Shown piece by piece: positions 17,560 to 26,758 of a stretch of 64,000 bases of DNA (positions are counted from its first letter, which is position 1; the number at the start of each line of letters is the position of its first letter). Origin of the DNA: Oscillatoriales cyanobacterium (GTDB lineage Bacteria; Cyanobacteriota; Cyanobacteriia; CACIAM-69d); NCBI GenBank assembly GCA_004292515.1, contig RDXB01000035.1:1-64000 (forward strand), written 5' to 3'. A program made the translations under genes and the position numbers. Below the pieces are notes generated by a model. That model ran no database searches and was not told where the DNA came from. It saw only the letters and a list, made by a program, of their open reading frames with translations.

Positions 17560-18630
17560 ATGACGGCGGAGGGGACGGTCATCGAACCGGACGATCGCCT
17601 AACGGGCACTGTGGTGGCAGTGCAGGCGAACTACTACTGGGTGCAGTTGGATCGATCGCCTCAGATCCCGGCCGATTTTGACGGGAGGCGGTTGCTTTGT
17701 CTGCGGCGGGCCCGCCTCAAAAAAATGGGGCAACAGGTGGCCGTGGGCGATCGGGTTGTGGTGGCCGAGCCTGATTGGCAGGGTCAGCGCGGCGCGATCG
17801 AAGCAGTGCTCCCCCGCCGGAGTTGGCTCGATCGCCCACCCGTTGCCAATGTCGATCGCGTCTTGCTGGTGTTTGCCTTGGCTGAACCAACCCTCGACCC
17901 ACACCAGCTTGGGCGTTTTTTGGCGAAGGCGGAGTCTACTGGTCTAGCCATTACCCTCTGTCTCAACAAGCAAGACCTGCTACCGGAGGCCGATCGCCAA
18001 CATTGGTGCGATCGACTGCAGGCTTGGGGCTACGATCCGTTGCTGCTGAGTGTGCGCGAGGGCCAGGGTTTAGAGGAACTGCGCCAGATTTTGAGCGATC
18101 GAATTGCCGTGGTGGCGGGGCCGTCGGGCGTGGGCAAGTCCAGCGCGATCGGGCTGTTGGTGGGCGAAGATCTGCGCGTGGGAGCCGTGTCGGGCAAACT
18201 GGCGCGGGGTCGCCACACCACCCGCCATGTGGAACTTTTCGAGCTACCCGGTGGTGGCCTGTTGGCCGATACACCAGGATTCAATCAGCCCCTGTTGACC
18301 TGTGGGGCGGCGGCCGTGGCCGAACTGTTTCCCGAAATTCGGCAGCGGTTGGCGATCGACACCTGCCATTACGGTGACTGCTTGCATCGTGAGGAGCCAG
18401 GCTGTGTCGTGCGGGGCGATTGGGAACGCTACGCCCTGTATCTGGAGCTGCTAGAAGAGGTGATCGCCTACGAAGCCACCCGCGAGCATCAACGTCCCAC
18501 CGACGCGGGATTTAAGCGCAAAACCCGCCGTGACGGCCGGGAAGTCTTGGAACCACGCCTCGACAGCAAGCGGTTTCGGCGCACCTCTCGCCGCTTGCAG
18601 CATCAGGCGATCGAAGACCCCGATGAGTAA
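17560..18630 (+). CDS. rsgA: Ribosome small-subunit-dependent GTPase RsgA
   Basis: RsgA (YjeQ) is a late 30S assembly and checkpoint GTPase. The 356-residue protein has an N-terminal OB fold (about 10-85) and a circularly permuted GTPase with motif order G4 (NKQD, 136-139), G1 (GPSGVGKSS, 187-195), G3 (DTPG, 237-240). A C-terminal zinc knuckle follows (TCHYGDCLHREEPGC, ligands near 269, 274, 276, 282). The basic C-terminus (KRKTRRDGREVLEPRLDSKRFRRTSRR) is typical. The start is 9 bases after the TusA-like stop, so it is the last gene of that transcript. Confidence 0.96.
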   Translation: MTAEGTVIEPDDRLTGTVVAVQANYYWVQLDRSPQIPADFDGRRLLCLRRARLKKMGQQVAVGDRVVVAEPDWQGQRGAIEAVLPRRSWLDRPPVANVDRVLLVFALAEPTLDPHQLGRFLAKAESTGLAITLCLNKQDLLPEADRQHWCDRLQAWGYDPLLLSVREGQGLEELRQILSDRIAVVAGPSGVGKSSAIGLLVGEDLRVGAVSGKLARGRHTTRHVELFELPGGGLLADTPGFNQPLLTCGAAAVAELFPEIRQRLAIDTCHYGDCLHREEPGCVVRGDWERYALYLELLEEVIAYEATREHQRPTDAGFKRKTRRDGREVLEPRLDSKRFRRTSRRLQHQAIEDPDE

Positions 18631-18683
18631 TGCCTAGCACTTCGATCCCCGATTCTCGACTCCCGCTCCCTAGTCAAAAACCA

Positions 18684-20732
18684 TCAACCAAACGGACGAG
18701 GCTGATCGCCCGAATTTTCTCGCCCAGCATCGCCTAATAACTGGGAAAAATTCGTGACCACACCGGTAATCGAATAGGTTTCCATCTCGCCTTTGCCCTT
18801 GATCATCATCTTGCCTTGGGACTTGGCAATGTAGCGCTCTTTAATCAATTGATAGGTTGACTCAGTAATCTGAATCGCTCCGGGCTTGCCGTGAGATTCC
18901 ATCCGACTGGCCGTGTTCACCGTGTCGCCCCACAGATCGTAAATAAACTTCTTAATGCCAATCACACCAGCCACCACCGGCCCTGTATTAATGCCGACCC
19001 GAATGTTAAAAGACTCACCCGTTTCGCGGTTGATTTTCAGCAAGGCCCGCTGCATATCGATCGCCATTGCCACAATCGCTGTTGCATGATCGGGGCGAGG
19101 ATCGGGCAACCCCCCAACGACCATATAGGCATCCCCGATCGTCTTAATCTTCTCCAGACCATGTTTTTCGGCTAATTCATCAAAGGCCGAAAAGATCTGA
19201 TTTAGCAGCGCCACCAGCTTTTGGGGCGGCATGGTTGTCGATAGCTTCGTAAAGCCCACAATATCGGCAAATAAAACCGTCACTTCCGCAAAGCCATCAG
19301 CGATCGCCTCCTGCTTTTTTTTCAGGCGATTGGCAACCGGCTTGGGCAAAATATTCAATAGGAGCTTTTCAGATTTTTGCCGTTCTCGCGATAAATGCTT
19401 TGCCGTTTCTTGGGTTTGTTTCAGGGACTTTTCGAGAGCTGTCATCGAATGATTAATATTCTGAACCGCAGGTCGAAACACCAACAATCCCTCCAGCACC
19501 AAAACCACCATGGTTGTCACAAACAATGCCATTTCAGTGGTTCTGAGACCGCGAACCCCGATCGCCACCTGGTCGTTATAGCTCAGTGTAAACTCATCCA
19601 CTTGGCGCATGAAGTTGTTCTGGAGCATGGTCAGCGATTGACTAGCACCCATATTCCCCGGCTCACCACCACCCATTGGATTGCCGATCGCCCCTGGAAA
19701 GCCGGGTGTTGATCCACTGGGGGCAGCTTGACCACCGGTTGGAGGCATCTGGGGCATCTGGGGCATTTGACCTGCTGGTAATCCAGGCTGACCTGGCTGA
19801 CCGATACCTGGCTGACCGATACCTGGCTGGCCCAGCGGGGCTTGGCCTTGGGAGCCTGATCCTGTGGGGACTGGCTGCCCCCCTTGTGGCCCCGACTGTC
19901 CCAAGGGTGGCCGACCCATAGGGCCTGGCTGCCCGAACTGGCCTGAACCCATTTGGCCCGGTTGCCCCGAAGGCGGTTGTTGCTGGAATCCAGGCTGACC
20001 TGGGGGCTGCACACCCGCTCCATTACCCAGACCTCCACCTGCGCCAGGGCCAGTTGGCCGGCCTGCACTGCCATCCTGATCGGGCAGGGAAGGGGGGCCG
20101 CCCTGGCCAGAGGGGCCGCCGGGCCCACTGAGCTGGTTCAGCAGGATCGTATTCGTTGCCCCTTGCGCCCCGGAACCAGCGCTGGGGCGACCCGACACCA
20201 CCGTTTTCGCTGTGGTGGTCAAAACTTGATAGAGCGGATCGAGCACCGTCATCACGTCTTTGATTTGCAGACGGCGCTCTTTCGGTAGGTTGTCGTTCTG
20301 CGAGAGGTTGGCCAGCTCCTTTTGGGCTGCTGCTAGTGATGACAACAGCTCGTTAAGGGTGGAAAGGCGAGACTGTCGATCGCCGGAGCTGTTGCTGGAC
20401 TGCGCCATGATCAGGTTGCGTGACACCTGGGGCACCACGAGCTGGGCTTTTTGGGCCGCTGCGATCGCCCGCACATCGAGTTCTTGTTCAGCTAGCGATC
20501 GCTGAATTAACAGTTGCCCCGCCACCGACAAACTCGCGATCGCTGCCAACGAGGCAATGTAGAACACCGTCAAGCGGCGAGTGACGGCCCGGCGCTGGGC
20601 AACCGGCAGCACTGAAGGCATCTCCGCTTCACCTTCTAGGTCTTGGTCGTCGATGGTGGCTTTTAGAGCAGCTGACCGGCCCATCGCCCCTTTTTGAGAC
20701 CGACTCGTAACGACAGAAACCTTTCGTTGCAT
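18684..20732 (-). CDS. Membrane adenylate cyclase with collagen-like periplasmic insert
   Basis: The protein has 682 residues. Order of parts: cytoplasmic N-terminus; TM1 at about 55-77 (VFYIASLAAIASLSVAGQLLI); a helical PilJ/type IV pilus transducer-like sensor (VRAIAAAQKAQLVVPQVSRN onward, 87-200); a Gly/Pro/Gln-rich stretch at 203-362 made of GQPG-type units; TM2 at about 402-419; a helical linker; and a class III cyclase domain (482-665). Metal Asp residues are in FADIVGF and KTIGDAYM. The base-recognition pair Lys (EKIKTIGD) and Asp (YDLWGDTVN) is adenylate type, not guanylate. The frame is open to 20810; I chose the ATG at 20732, but the ATG at 20684 is equally possible. It probably makes cAMP in response to a surface cue. 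Confidence 0.9.
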   Translation of the reverse strand: MQRKVSVVTSRSQKGAMGRSAALKATIDDQDLEGEAEMPSVLPVAQRRAVTRRLTVFYIASLAAIASLSVAGQLLIQRSLAEQELDVRAIAAAQKAQLVVPQVSRNLIMAQSSNSSGDRQSRLSTLNELLSSLAAAQKELANLSQNDNLPKERRLQIKDVMTVLDPLYQVLTTTAKTVVSGRPSAGSGAQGATNTILLNQLSGPGGPSGQGGPPSLPDQDGSAGRPTGPGAGGGLGNGAGVQPPGQPGFQQQPPSGQPGQMGSGQFGQPGPMGRPPLGQSGPQGGQPVPTGSGSQGQAPLGQPGIGQPGIGQPGQPGLPAGQMPQMPQMPPTGGQAAPSGSTPGFPGAIGNPMGGGEPGNMGASQSLTMLQNNFMRQVDEFTLSYNDQVAIGVRGLRTTEMALFVTTMVVLVLEGLLVFRPAVQNINHSMTALEKSLKQTQETAKHLSRERQKSEKLLLNILPKPVANRLKKKQEAIADGFAEVTVLFADIVGFTKLSTTMPPQKLVALLNQIFSAFDELAEKHGLEKIKTIGDAYMVVGGLPDPRPDHATAIVAMAIDMQRALLKINRETGESFNIRVGINTGPVVAGVIGIKKFIYDLWGDTVNTASRMESHGKPGAIQITESTYQLIKERYIAKSQGKMMIKGKGEMETYSITGVVTNFSQLLGDAGRENSGDQPRPFG

Positions 20733-20840
20733 AAATTTGGGAGGACGATGCGCCCACCGGCAACCTGAAGCGTGCGAGCAGTAGAACGGCTGCCTGACCA
20801 GCTCCTTCATCCTAGCCGATACTTTTTCGCCAGCAAGTAC

Positions 20841-20887
20841 TCTGAGAGGCTGTCTGAAAAGCCAAAATTGATACTTTTCACGCCCCC
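20841..20887 (+). repeat. Dispersed repeat family R4, copy 2
   Basis: It shares tctgag, ctgtctgaaaagcc, aaaattgatact and cacgcccc with 13191-13250. A degenerate acaaggggcttgagc, related to palindrome family R3, follows at about 20899. Confidence 0.7.
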
Positions 20888-20958
20888 ACGATTAACGTAA
20901 ACAAGGGGCTTGAGCATTTTGCCCCCACAACTATTGGTGTTTGGCCCGCGCCAAGAGC

Positions 20959-21067
20959 TGGGAAGCAAAATCACATCAAAGCTTTCAGTCAGGAACCGGG
21001 CGGTTTTGTGGTGCAGTTGTTTCACTTCAAAGCTTTCAGTCAGGGAGTGCTGAACCTGGGCAAACAA
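20959..21067 (-). pseudogene. Fragment of a TnpB-type nuclease gene
   Basis: The minus strand reads LHHKTARFLTESFDVILLP. This matches the conserved mid-section of IS200/IS605 TnpB proteins, where a helix ending in FDxILLP precedes the RuvC segment (recalled family pattern). The frame stays open for only 86 codons and lacks the nuclease and zinc-finger parts. A 17-bp direct repeat (caaagctttcagtcagg, near 20978 and 21025) duplicates the LTESF part. It is a dead remnant. With the right-end remnants elsewhere, it shows that such elements were once active here. Confidence 0.5.
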
Positions 21068-21240
21068 GCGATCGGTAACTTGCTGGTGACTTGCTGGTAA
21101 CTTGCTTTAGGCGGCGCTTATAGCGAAGTACTCCCGCAGGGAGCCATACCAAAACAAAAGGCTAGGGAGCTGTTGAGAACCCATCGCTGAAAATGACGTA
21201 GTTCAAAATCATTAGATAAAACTATTAGATATGGTAGATA

Positions 21241-21353
21241 CAGCCTTTACTTCAAACGGTTGGTACATCAGATCGCAGATGTTAAATCGCAGATATTAAA
21301 TCGCAGATGTTATGAAGCTGTTCGTCGGTGGGCCTTGCCCACCCTACAGGCTG
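21241..21353 (+). repeat. Dispersed repeat family R2, copy 1
   Basis: The block runs from cagcctttac to ccctacaggctg, with short terminal inverted repeats cagcct/aggctg and an internal hairpin ggtgggccttgcccacc. It contains an internal triplication of the form atcgcagatgttaa. Related copies are at 31708 (plus) and 62281 (minus). Apart from this, the fragment above and the R4 copy, no gene is seen between 20733 and 21534. Confidence 0.85.
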
Positions 21354-21534
21354 CTGTACTTATGAAGAGAGGTAAAGACTGTATGGCTCAAATTCACCAA
21401 TGATCAGTAGTTGCGGATCACCAATCATCCGCATCCCGGTTTAGCACCACTCGTCTATTGGCCATGGCCTTCCCGAATCTGGGAGCGCCGGTTGCTATGG
21501 TTGAGATTGTTGATTAGTGCTGAGGTTCAGAAGC

Positions 21535-22116
21535 ATGACGAACCTAGTGTTGGATCTGAGTTCCTTGTTGGTCTTGAATGACGATCGCTTCTGGCAACTT
21601 TGTCAGCAGAACCCGGATGTGCAATTAGAGCGATCGCCCCAAGGAAATTTGATGATTATGGCCCCAACTGGTGGTGAAACCGGATATCGCAATGGCCGCT
21701 TGATCCAACAACTCTGTAACTGGACTGATCGCCAAGGAGCAGGACTGGGCCTGGCTTTTGACTCCTCCACAGGGTTCAAGCTGCCCAATGGGGCGATTCG
21801 ATCGCCCGATGCCTCTTGGGTGCGGCGCGATCGCTGGGAAGCTTTGTCACCGGAAGCGCGATCGCACTTTGTGCCCCTGTGCCCAGATTTTGTGGTGGAG
21901 TTGATGTCGCCCAGCGATGACCTGCGAACCACCCAAGCCAAAATGCAGGAATATTGCGACAACGGGGCGCAATTGAGCTGGCTGATCGATCGGGGCGATC
22001 GCCATATTTACATCTATTGGCTGGGCCATGATCTCGAATGCTTGGCAGCACCGGAGGCGATCGCCGCCGATCCTGTACTGCCCAGTTTTGTCTTAGATCT
22101 CCAGCCGATTTGGTAA
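21535..22116 (+). CDS. Uma2-family protein (PD-(D/E)xK nuclease fold)
   Basis: The 193-residue protein belongs to the Uma2/DUF820 family, which is greatly expanded in cyanobacteria. Its PD-(D/E)xK core is visible: SPDASWVRRDRW, then CPDFVVELMSPSDD, then a Lys in TTQAKMQEYCDNGAQLSWLIDR. The biological role of the family is unsettled; a link to mobile elements or restriction has been proposed. I chose ATG 21535 (MTNLVLDLSSLLVL) over a start 6 codons upstream. It is convergent with the glycosyltransferase gene, 12 bases apart. Confidence 0.9.
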   Translation: MTNLVLDLSSLLVLNDDRFWQLCQQNPDVQLERSPQGNLMIMAPTGGETGYRNGRLIQQLCNWTDRQGAGLGLAFDSSTGFKLPNGAIRSPDASWVRRDRWEALSPEARSHFVPLCPDFVVELMSPSDDLRTTQAKMQEYCDNGAQLSWLIDRGDRHIYIYWLGHDLECLAAPEAIAADPVLPSFVLDLQPIW

Positions 22117-22128
22117 GCCGCAGCCGGG

Positions 22129-23304
22129 CTAACGATTTGCCCCGGCTTGGAATTCCTGCCAACACCAATCAACAAATTGGAAATAGCGATCGTGAAACAC
22201 TTGGGGCGAAAACGATCGCGCGTGCTCATGAATCGCCTCGGCGCCGAAGTGCGATCGCACCTGCTCAAACGCCTGTAACGCCTCAACCAAAGCTGCCACC
22301 GTTTGTTTAGGAAACAAGATCCCGGTGGCCTTGCCTGGATCGCGGCGATAGTCCCGCACCGTTTCGCCCGTGCCACCCTGGGCAAAGGCAATCACGGGCG
22401 TGCCACAGGCCTGAGCTTCCACCGGAGCAATTCCAAAATCCTCAAAGGCCGCATAGACAAAAGCTCGCGCCTCGGCCATCGCCTCAGCTACCACCTTGTC
22501 CGGTTGTTCACCCAGGAGTTGCACGTTGGGCTTGGCCCGATCGCGCAGCATCGCCAACTGGGGACCGCCGCCGATCACCACCAGCGGCCAACCCAACTGG
22601 TTAAAGGCTTCCACAATGAGATCCACGCGCTTGTAGGGAACCAGCCGCGTCACGCAGAGAAAATAGTCTTGTTTGTCAGATCGCAGGGAGAAGCGATCGA
22701 CCTGCACCGACGGGTAAATCACCTCCGCCCGCCGCCGATAGCACCGCCAAATTCGCCGAGCCGTGGTGCGCGAATTAGCCACAAAAAAATCCACTCGATT
22801 AGCGGCCAGCACATCCCACAGCCGCAGCCGATGTAGCAAGTAACGAGTCAGCCACCCAGCCAGACCACGGCCCGATCGACTCCCGGCTAAATACTCTTGG
22901 GTCAAGTCCCAGGCGTAGCGCATCGGCGCATGGCAATAACACACATGCATCTGGTGGGCTGAGGCCAACACACCTTTGGCCACCGCATGGGACGAAGACA
23001 GGATGATGTCGTAGGGTCGTAAATCCAACTGCTCGATCGCCAGGGGCCAGAGGGGCAAGTATTTTTGCACCCCCTGGTGGGCCCCCGGAAACCGTTGCAG
23101 AAAGGTGTGGCCAATCGATCGCCCGTAGAGGTAGCTGTTAGGGTTGCGGGATTCAAAATCGATCAGGGCGTGCAAAACCGGCGGCTCCGGCAACAGGCGA
23201 TCGAGCTGGGTGACAATTTCTTGCGTGACCAGCTCCGATCCCCCCGTAGCCTCGGGAGTCAACCATTCATGCACCACCGCATAGCGTCGATCGAGCGGAA
23301 TCAT
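22129..23304 (-). CDS. Glycosyltransferase family 4 (GT-B fold)
   Basis: The 391-residue protein starts MIPLDRRYAVVHEWLTPEATGGSELVTQEI, a typical GT-B N-terminal glycine loop. A C-terminal GT4 domain follows: VTRLVPYKRVDLIVEAFNQL, VVIGGGPQ, and the retaining-enzyme motif EDFGIAPVEAQACGTPVIAF with the two Glu residues seven apart. It likely adds a sugar to an envelope or exopolysaccharide acceptor; the sugar cannot be told. A TTG four codons upstream is possible. murB lies 19 bases upstream on the same strand, so it may be transcribed with murC and murB. Confidence 0.9.
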   Translation of the reverse strand: MIPLDRRYAVVHEWLTPEATGGSELVTQEIVTQLDRLLPEPPVLHALIDFESRNPNSYLYGRSIGHTFLQRFPGAHQGVQKYLPLWPLAIEQLDLRPYDIILSSSHAVAKGVLASAHQMHVCYCHAPMRYAWDLTQEYLAGSRSGRGLAGWLTRYLLHRLRLWDVLAANRVDFFVANSRTTARRIWRCYRRRAEVIYPSVQVDRFSLRSDKQDYFLCVTRLVPYKRVDLIVEAFNQLGWPLVVIGGGPQLAMLRDRAKPNVQLLGEQPDKVVAEAMAEARAFVYAAFEDFGIAPVEAQACGTPVIAFAQGGTGETVRDYRRDPGKATGILFPKQTVAALVEALQAFEQVRSHFGAEAIHEHARSFSPQVFHDRYFQFVDWCWQEFQAGANR

Positions 23305-23323
23305 CCAGCACCCCAACCGGCCC

Positions 23324-24247
23324 CTAGGCCGCGCAAAACGGCCCCAACATCCGCACTTCCGGCTCTAGCAACACATCCCAGCGGTGGTAAACCTCATTGC
23401 GCACATAATCAATGAGGTTGAAAATATCCGCCGCCGTTGCATTGTCCCGATTCAAGATGAAGTTGGCGTGCATTTGAGCCACTTCCGCACCCCCAATCCG
23501 GCGGCCCTTCAGCCCCGATTGCTCAATCAGCCAAGCGGCCTTTTGGGGTTCCGGGTTGCGAAACACACTGCCACAACTGGGCAAATGATAGGGCTGGGTG
23601 GCATGGCGGCGCTCCAAATGCTCACGGGTTTGGGCTTGAATCACTGCCGAATCGTAGCCCGGTTGTAGTTGGAAGGTGGCTTCCGTGACCAGTTGATGGC
23701 TGCCCTGCAAGTTGGAGGTGCGATAGCTGTAGCCCAAGTCCGGTACGACTCGGCGGCTAATTTCTCCCGTTTGGGGCGACAGCACCGTGGCCTGCACCAA
23801 AATATCTTGGATTTCGCTGCCGTGGGCTCCCGCATTCATGACAACGCTGCCGCCAATGCTGCCGGGAATGCCCACAGACCATTCCAACCCACTCCAACCC
23901 AGGTAGGCTGCTTTCCAGGCAAGGGCCGCCATGGAGACACCTGCCCCAGCAGTGATTTGGGCATTTTCGCGATCGACATGAATCCGTCGTAAATAGCGCG
24001 TCCCAATCGCCAAGCCCGACAGGCCACGATCGCTAATTAGCAAGTTTGATCCCGCCCCCAGCAGCGTCACGGGCACACTGTGGGTGTCGGCCCACTCAAA
24101 GCATTCATGCAAATCATCCAGGGTCTTGGGGGCTGCATACCACTCGGCCGGGCCACCTACCCGAAAGGAGGTCAGACGTGCCAATGACACGTTCGCTTGA
24201 ATCGGACTACCGGGTTTGACGGTAGGGGCGTGGAGTTGAATCACCAT
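23324..24247 (-). CDS. murB: UDP-N-acetylenolpyruvoylglucosamine reductase
   Basis: MurB is the FAD/NADPH reductase that makes UDP-MurNAc for peptidoglycan. The 307-residue protein shows FAD-binding motifs (LARLTSFRVGGPAEWY, VTLLGAGSNLLISDRGLSG, GLEWSVGIPGSIGGSVVMNAGAHG). The catalytic Ser lies in LPSCGSVFRNPE, and a Glu near the C-terminus (LLEPEVRMLG) completes the site. I chose ATG 24247 (MVIQLHAP) over an upstream TTG at 24277. murC lies upstream with a 334-base gap. Confidence 0.96.
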   Translation of the reverse strand: MVIQLHAPTVKPGSPIQANVSLARLTSFRVGGPAEWYAAPKTLDDLHECFEWADTHSVPVTLLGAGSNLLISDRGLSGLAIGTRYLRRIHVDRENAQITAGAGVSMAALAWKAAYLGWSGLEWSVGIPGSIGGSVVMNAGAHGSEIQDILVQATVLSPQTGEISRRVVPDLGYSYRTSNLQGSHQLVTEATFQLQPGYDSAVIQAQTREHLERRHATQPYHLPSCGSVFRNPEPQKAAWLIEQSGLKGRRIGGAEVAQMHANFILNRDNATAADIFNLIDYVRNEVYHRWDVLLEPEVRMLGPFCAA

Positions 24248-24497
24248 AGGTTCAAGGTTGCGACAAAAGTGCGACAAGGATTTCGATCGAAGTCCAGCAA
24301 TTGAGGGGGCGATCGCCCTGATAGCCCAAAATGCGCTATTTCAGCGATGGCACAGCCCGCAGTGCCGAGTCACCAAGCCTTGATTGGAGCCTGGGAGCCT
24401 AATCCCCAGTGCTGGATCGCCGTCAGCAGCAATCCATCGCAAGGCCCATGCAAGTGAGGGGCGAATAATAAATGGAGTTCGCGAGTTGAGTCACCGA

Positions 24498-24541
24498 ATC
24501 GGACAGAAATCGGATAGAGATCGGACAGAAATCGAACAGAG
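24498..24541. repeat. 11-bp tandem repeat in the murC-murB gap
   Basis: Four units of atcggacagaa, with single-base variants such as atcggatagag, are in direct tandem. The murC-murB gap (24248-24581) otherwise holds no recognisable gene. Confidence 0.85.
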
Positions 24542-24581
24542 AACCAAGCCCCCAGCGCCGAAGCCTCTAAGCACTGACAAA

Positions 24582-26072
24582 CTAGTGAGTCGTCAAGCTA
24601 TCAGAGGCTTGATCGTTCCTTGCGGCTAAATCTTTAAGCAGCAATGGCACGATTTGATTAAGGTTACCCGCACCCAAAAAGAGGGCCAGATCGCCTGGCT
24701 GCAGAGCTTCAGACAAAAATTGGTGTGTGTTATCGAGCGAGCCACAGTAGGACACCTCGGGATGGTAGGCAGCCACCCGATCAGCCAAGGTTTGGCCATT
24801 GAGTCCTGGAACTTGTTTCTCACCAGCGGCGTAGATATCCGCAATGGCGACCAAATCAGCATCCTGAAAAGACTGAGCGAAGTCTTCTAGGAATGTTTGT
24901 GTACGACTGTAGCGATGGGGCTGAAAAACGGCCACCACGCGCGACTGACCGACCTGTGCACCCAAACGCTGCCGAGCCGCCGCTAGCGTCACTCGAATTT
25001 CGCTGGGGTGGTGAGCATAGTCGTCATACAGAGCCACGCCCCCTTCTGTACCCCGATGCTCGAAGCGACGTTGGGCTCCGCTAAACCCGGCCAGCCCCGT
25101 TGCAATTTGTTCAAAGGTCAGACCCAGGGCACGACCCACCGCGATCGCTGCCAGAGCATTACTCAAGTTGTGCTGACCCAAGAGCTGAAGTTCAATGCGC
25201 CCCAAAAGCTGACCCCGCTCCAGCACCTCCGCCGCTACACCTTGGGCATGGTAGGTGGGGTTGATGGCCGTGTAGTCAGCACCGCGATCGGGGTCTAGGC
25301 TGTAGGAAATATCAGGCTTGAGGCGATCTCGCAGGGTCGGGCAATCCAGGCAACCAATCCAGCGCTGGCAGTTGTGGGTAAATTTCTGAAAAATTTCGAC
25401 CACCCCATCCAATGATTGGTAGTGGTCGGGGTGGTCGAGTTCTATATTGGTGATAACGCCTAACTCAGCCGATAACTTGACAAGGGAGCCATCGGACTCA
25501 TCTGCCTCCGCCACAAGGCAAGGGCCGCTCCCTAACCTAGCATTGCCGTCCCAAGCCTCCACTTCGCCACCCACAATAATGGTGGGATCAATGCCAGCAC
25601 TAACCAGCATGTAACCGATTAAGCTGCTAGTGGTGGTCTTGCCATGGGTTCCCGCAACAGCAATGCCCCGATAGTTACGCATCAGAGCTGCCAGCACATC
25701 AGACCGATGCAAAATGGGACAGCCTAGGGCCACAGCCGCTTGATATTCAGGGTTTTCCGCTTGGATAGCGGTTGAGCAAACCACTTGCGGTAGGGTTAAG
25801 GGATGAGCTGCCGTACCTGGGCAGCGATCGCCATCTGTGGAATTGGTCGCTACCCCAGGCGATCGGTAGGCATCCAAATTACTCGCGTCTTGCTGCCAGA
25901 AAATGCGAGCGCCAAGCTGCTCAAGTCGCTGGGTAATATGGCTGGCTCGCGCGTCGGACCCGGAAACAGGGATCTGTTGCTTGACCAAAACGTGCGCGAG
26001 AGCCGACATGCCAATGCCACCGATGCCAATGAAGTGGAAGGGACTCCCGCTAAAATCCACAAGATTCGGCAT
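24582..26072 (-). CDS. murC: UDP-N-acetylmuramate--L-alanine ligase
   Basis: MurC adds the first amino acid of the peptidoglycan stem peptide. The 496-residue protein has the N-terminal Rossmann motif FHFIGIGGIGMSALAHVL (12-29), the ATP loop GTHGKTTTSSLIGYML (about 139-154), the central-domain motif NIELDHPDHYQSL, and the C-terminal LYDDYAHHPSEI and VFQPHRYSRTQTF. An insertion of about 25 residues near 68-95 (RSPGVATNSTDGDRCPGTAAHP) separates the first two domains and may be strain-specific. The start MPNLVDFSG is well supported. It is first in a murC-murB order. Confidence 0.97.
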   Translation of the reverse strand: MPNLVDFSGSPFHFIGIGGIGMSALAHVLVKQQIPVSGSDARASHITQRLEQLGARIFWQQDASNLDAYRSPGVATNSTDGDRCPGTAAHPLTLPQVVCSTAIQAENPEYQAAVALGCPILHRSDVLAALMRNYRGIAVAGTHGKTTTSSLIGYMLVSAGIDPTIIVGGEVEAWDGNARLGSGPCLVAEADESDGSLVKLSAELGVITNIELDHPDHYQSLDGVVEIFQKFTHNCQRWIGCLDCPTLRDRLKPDISYSLDPDRGADYTAINPTYHAQGVAAEVLERGQLLGRIELQLLGQHNLSNALAAIAVGRALGLTFEQIATGLAGFSGAQRRFEHRGTEGGVALYDDYAHHPSEIRVTLAAARQRLGAQVGQSRVVAVFQPHRYSRTQTFLEDFAQSFQDADLVAIADIYAAGEKQVPGLNGQTLADRVAAYHPEVSYCGSLDNTHQFLSEALQPGDLALFLGAGNLNQIVPLLLKDLAARNDQASDSLTTH

Positions 26073-26539
26073 TGTCGCTCCTCAAAACACCACACCAACA
26101 ATCACGCCATATCATATCAGCAAGCGTCAAATTGCCGTAGCAAACGACCGATGGCACTGAAATAGGCTCAGACGCTACGTTTTAGCGAATTTTTTTCGCT
26201 CTAAATCGAGCCAAATTACCACGCCCGATCGCGCTGTGATGGACTGAATGTCCTAGTCAGTTGATATGATTTCCTACGATTTCTGATGGTTATTGTCTTA
26301 CGGCAGCCTGCCTGGGAGCTGGGTGGTCAGCAACCAACATCCCCACTCACAGTCAGCTCAGGCTGCAATTGGTGTGGTGCGATCGGCCCCAGTCCCTCAG
26401 CCCCAGCCCCCACCCCAGTCCGTCCCCAGCCCGTCCCCAGCCACCAGGGTCAAACCCCCAGTTGCTCTCAGGGTTTGTTGGTGCAGTTAGCCTGTACCAT
26501 ATGATTCTGGGTACGGTGCAAGGGCAACCTTGCGAGTCG
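26073..26539. other. Intergenic murC-gap2, left part
   Basis: The murC promoter must lie here on the minus strand. A C/A-rich stretch (ccccagcc and cccagtcc units, 26388-26450) resembles a decayed low-complexity repeat. No reading frame is convincing. The right part of the gap is the element remnant at 26540. Confidence 0.4.
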
Positions 26540-26716
26540 TGGCCAAGCAGTCCAAGACTTTAAAACGGACGCAGCAGCCACAAAGTCGATCCAGTTTGCT
26601 GGAATCCAGTTCACTGGTGGCGGCTGGTGAAGCGTCAACCCGTGGTCTAGGTAAGTAGTTTTGTGGTTTGCCTAGGGCCAGCCCCCTCCCGGTTGCATCC
26701 CGGGGCGGATGTCAAC
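26540..26716 (+). mobile_element. IS200/IS605-like right-end remnant, copy C
   Basis: It shares with 2354 and 12231 the blocks aaaacggacg, gtgaagcgtcaacccgtgg followed by tctag, a GC hairpin (ccctcccgg...cccgggg) and the terminal ggatgtcaac. It is the most diverged copy, and its reading frames are broken. The right end stops 42 bases before the gap2 start, so gap2 transcription or its leader must involve this remnant or the short stretch after it. Confidence 0.45.
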
Positions 26717-26758
26717 TATTTCCTTAATACACCCTAAAGCAAGCGAGGGCATAGCATA

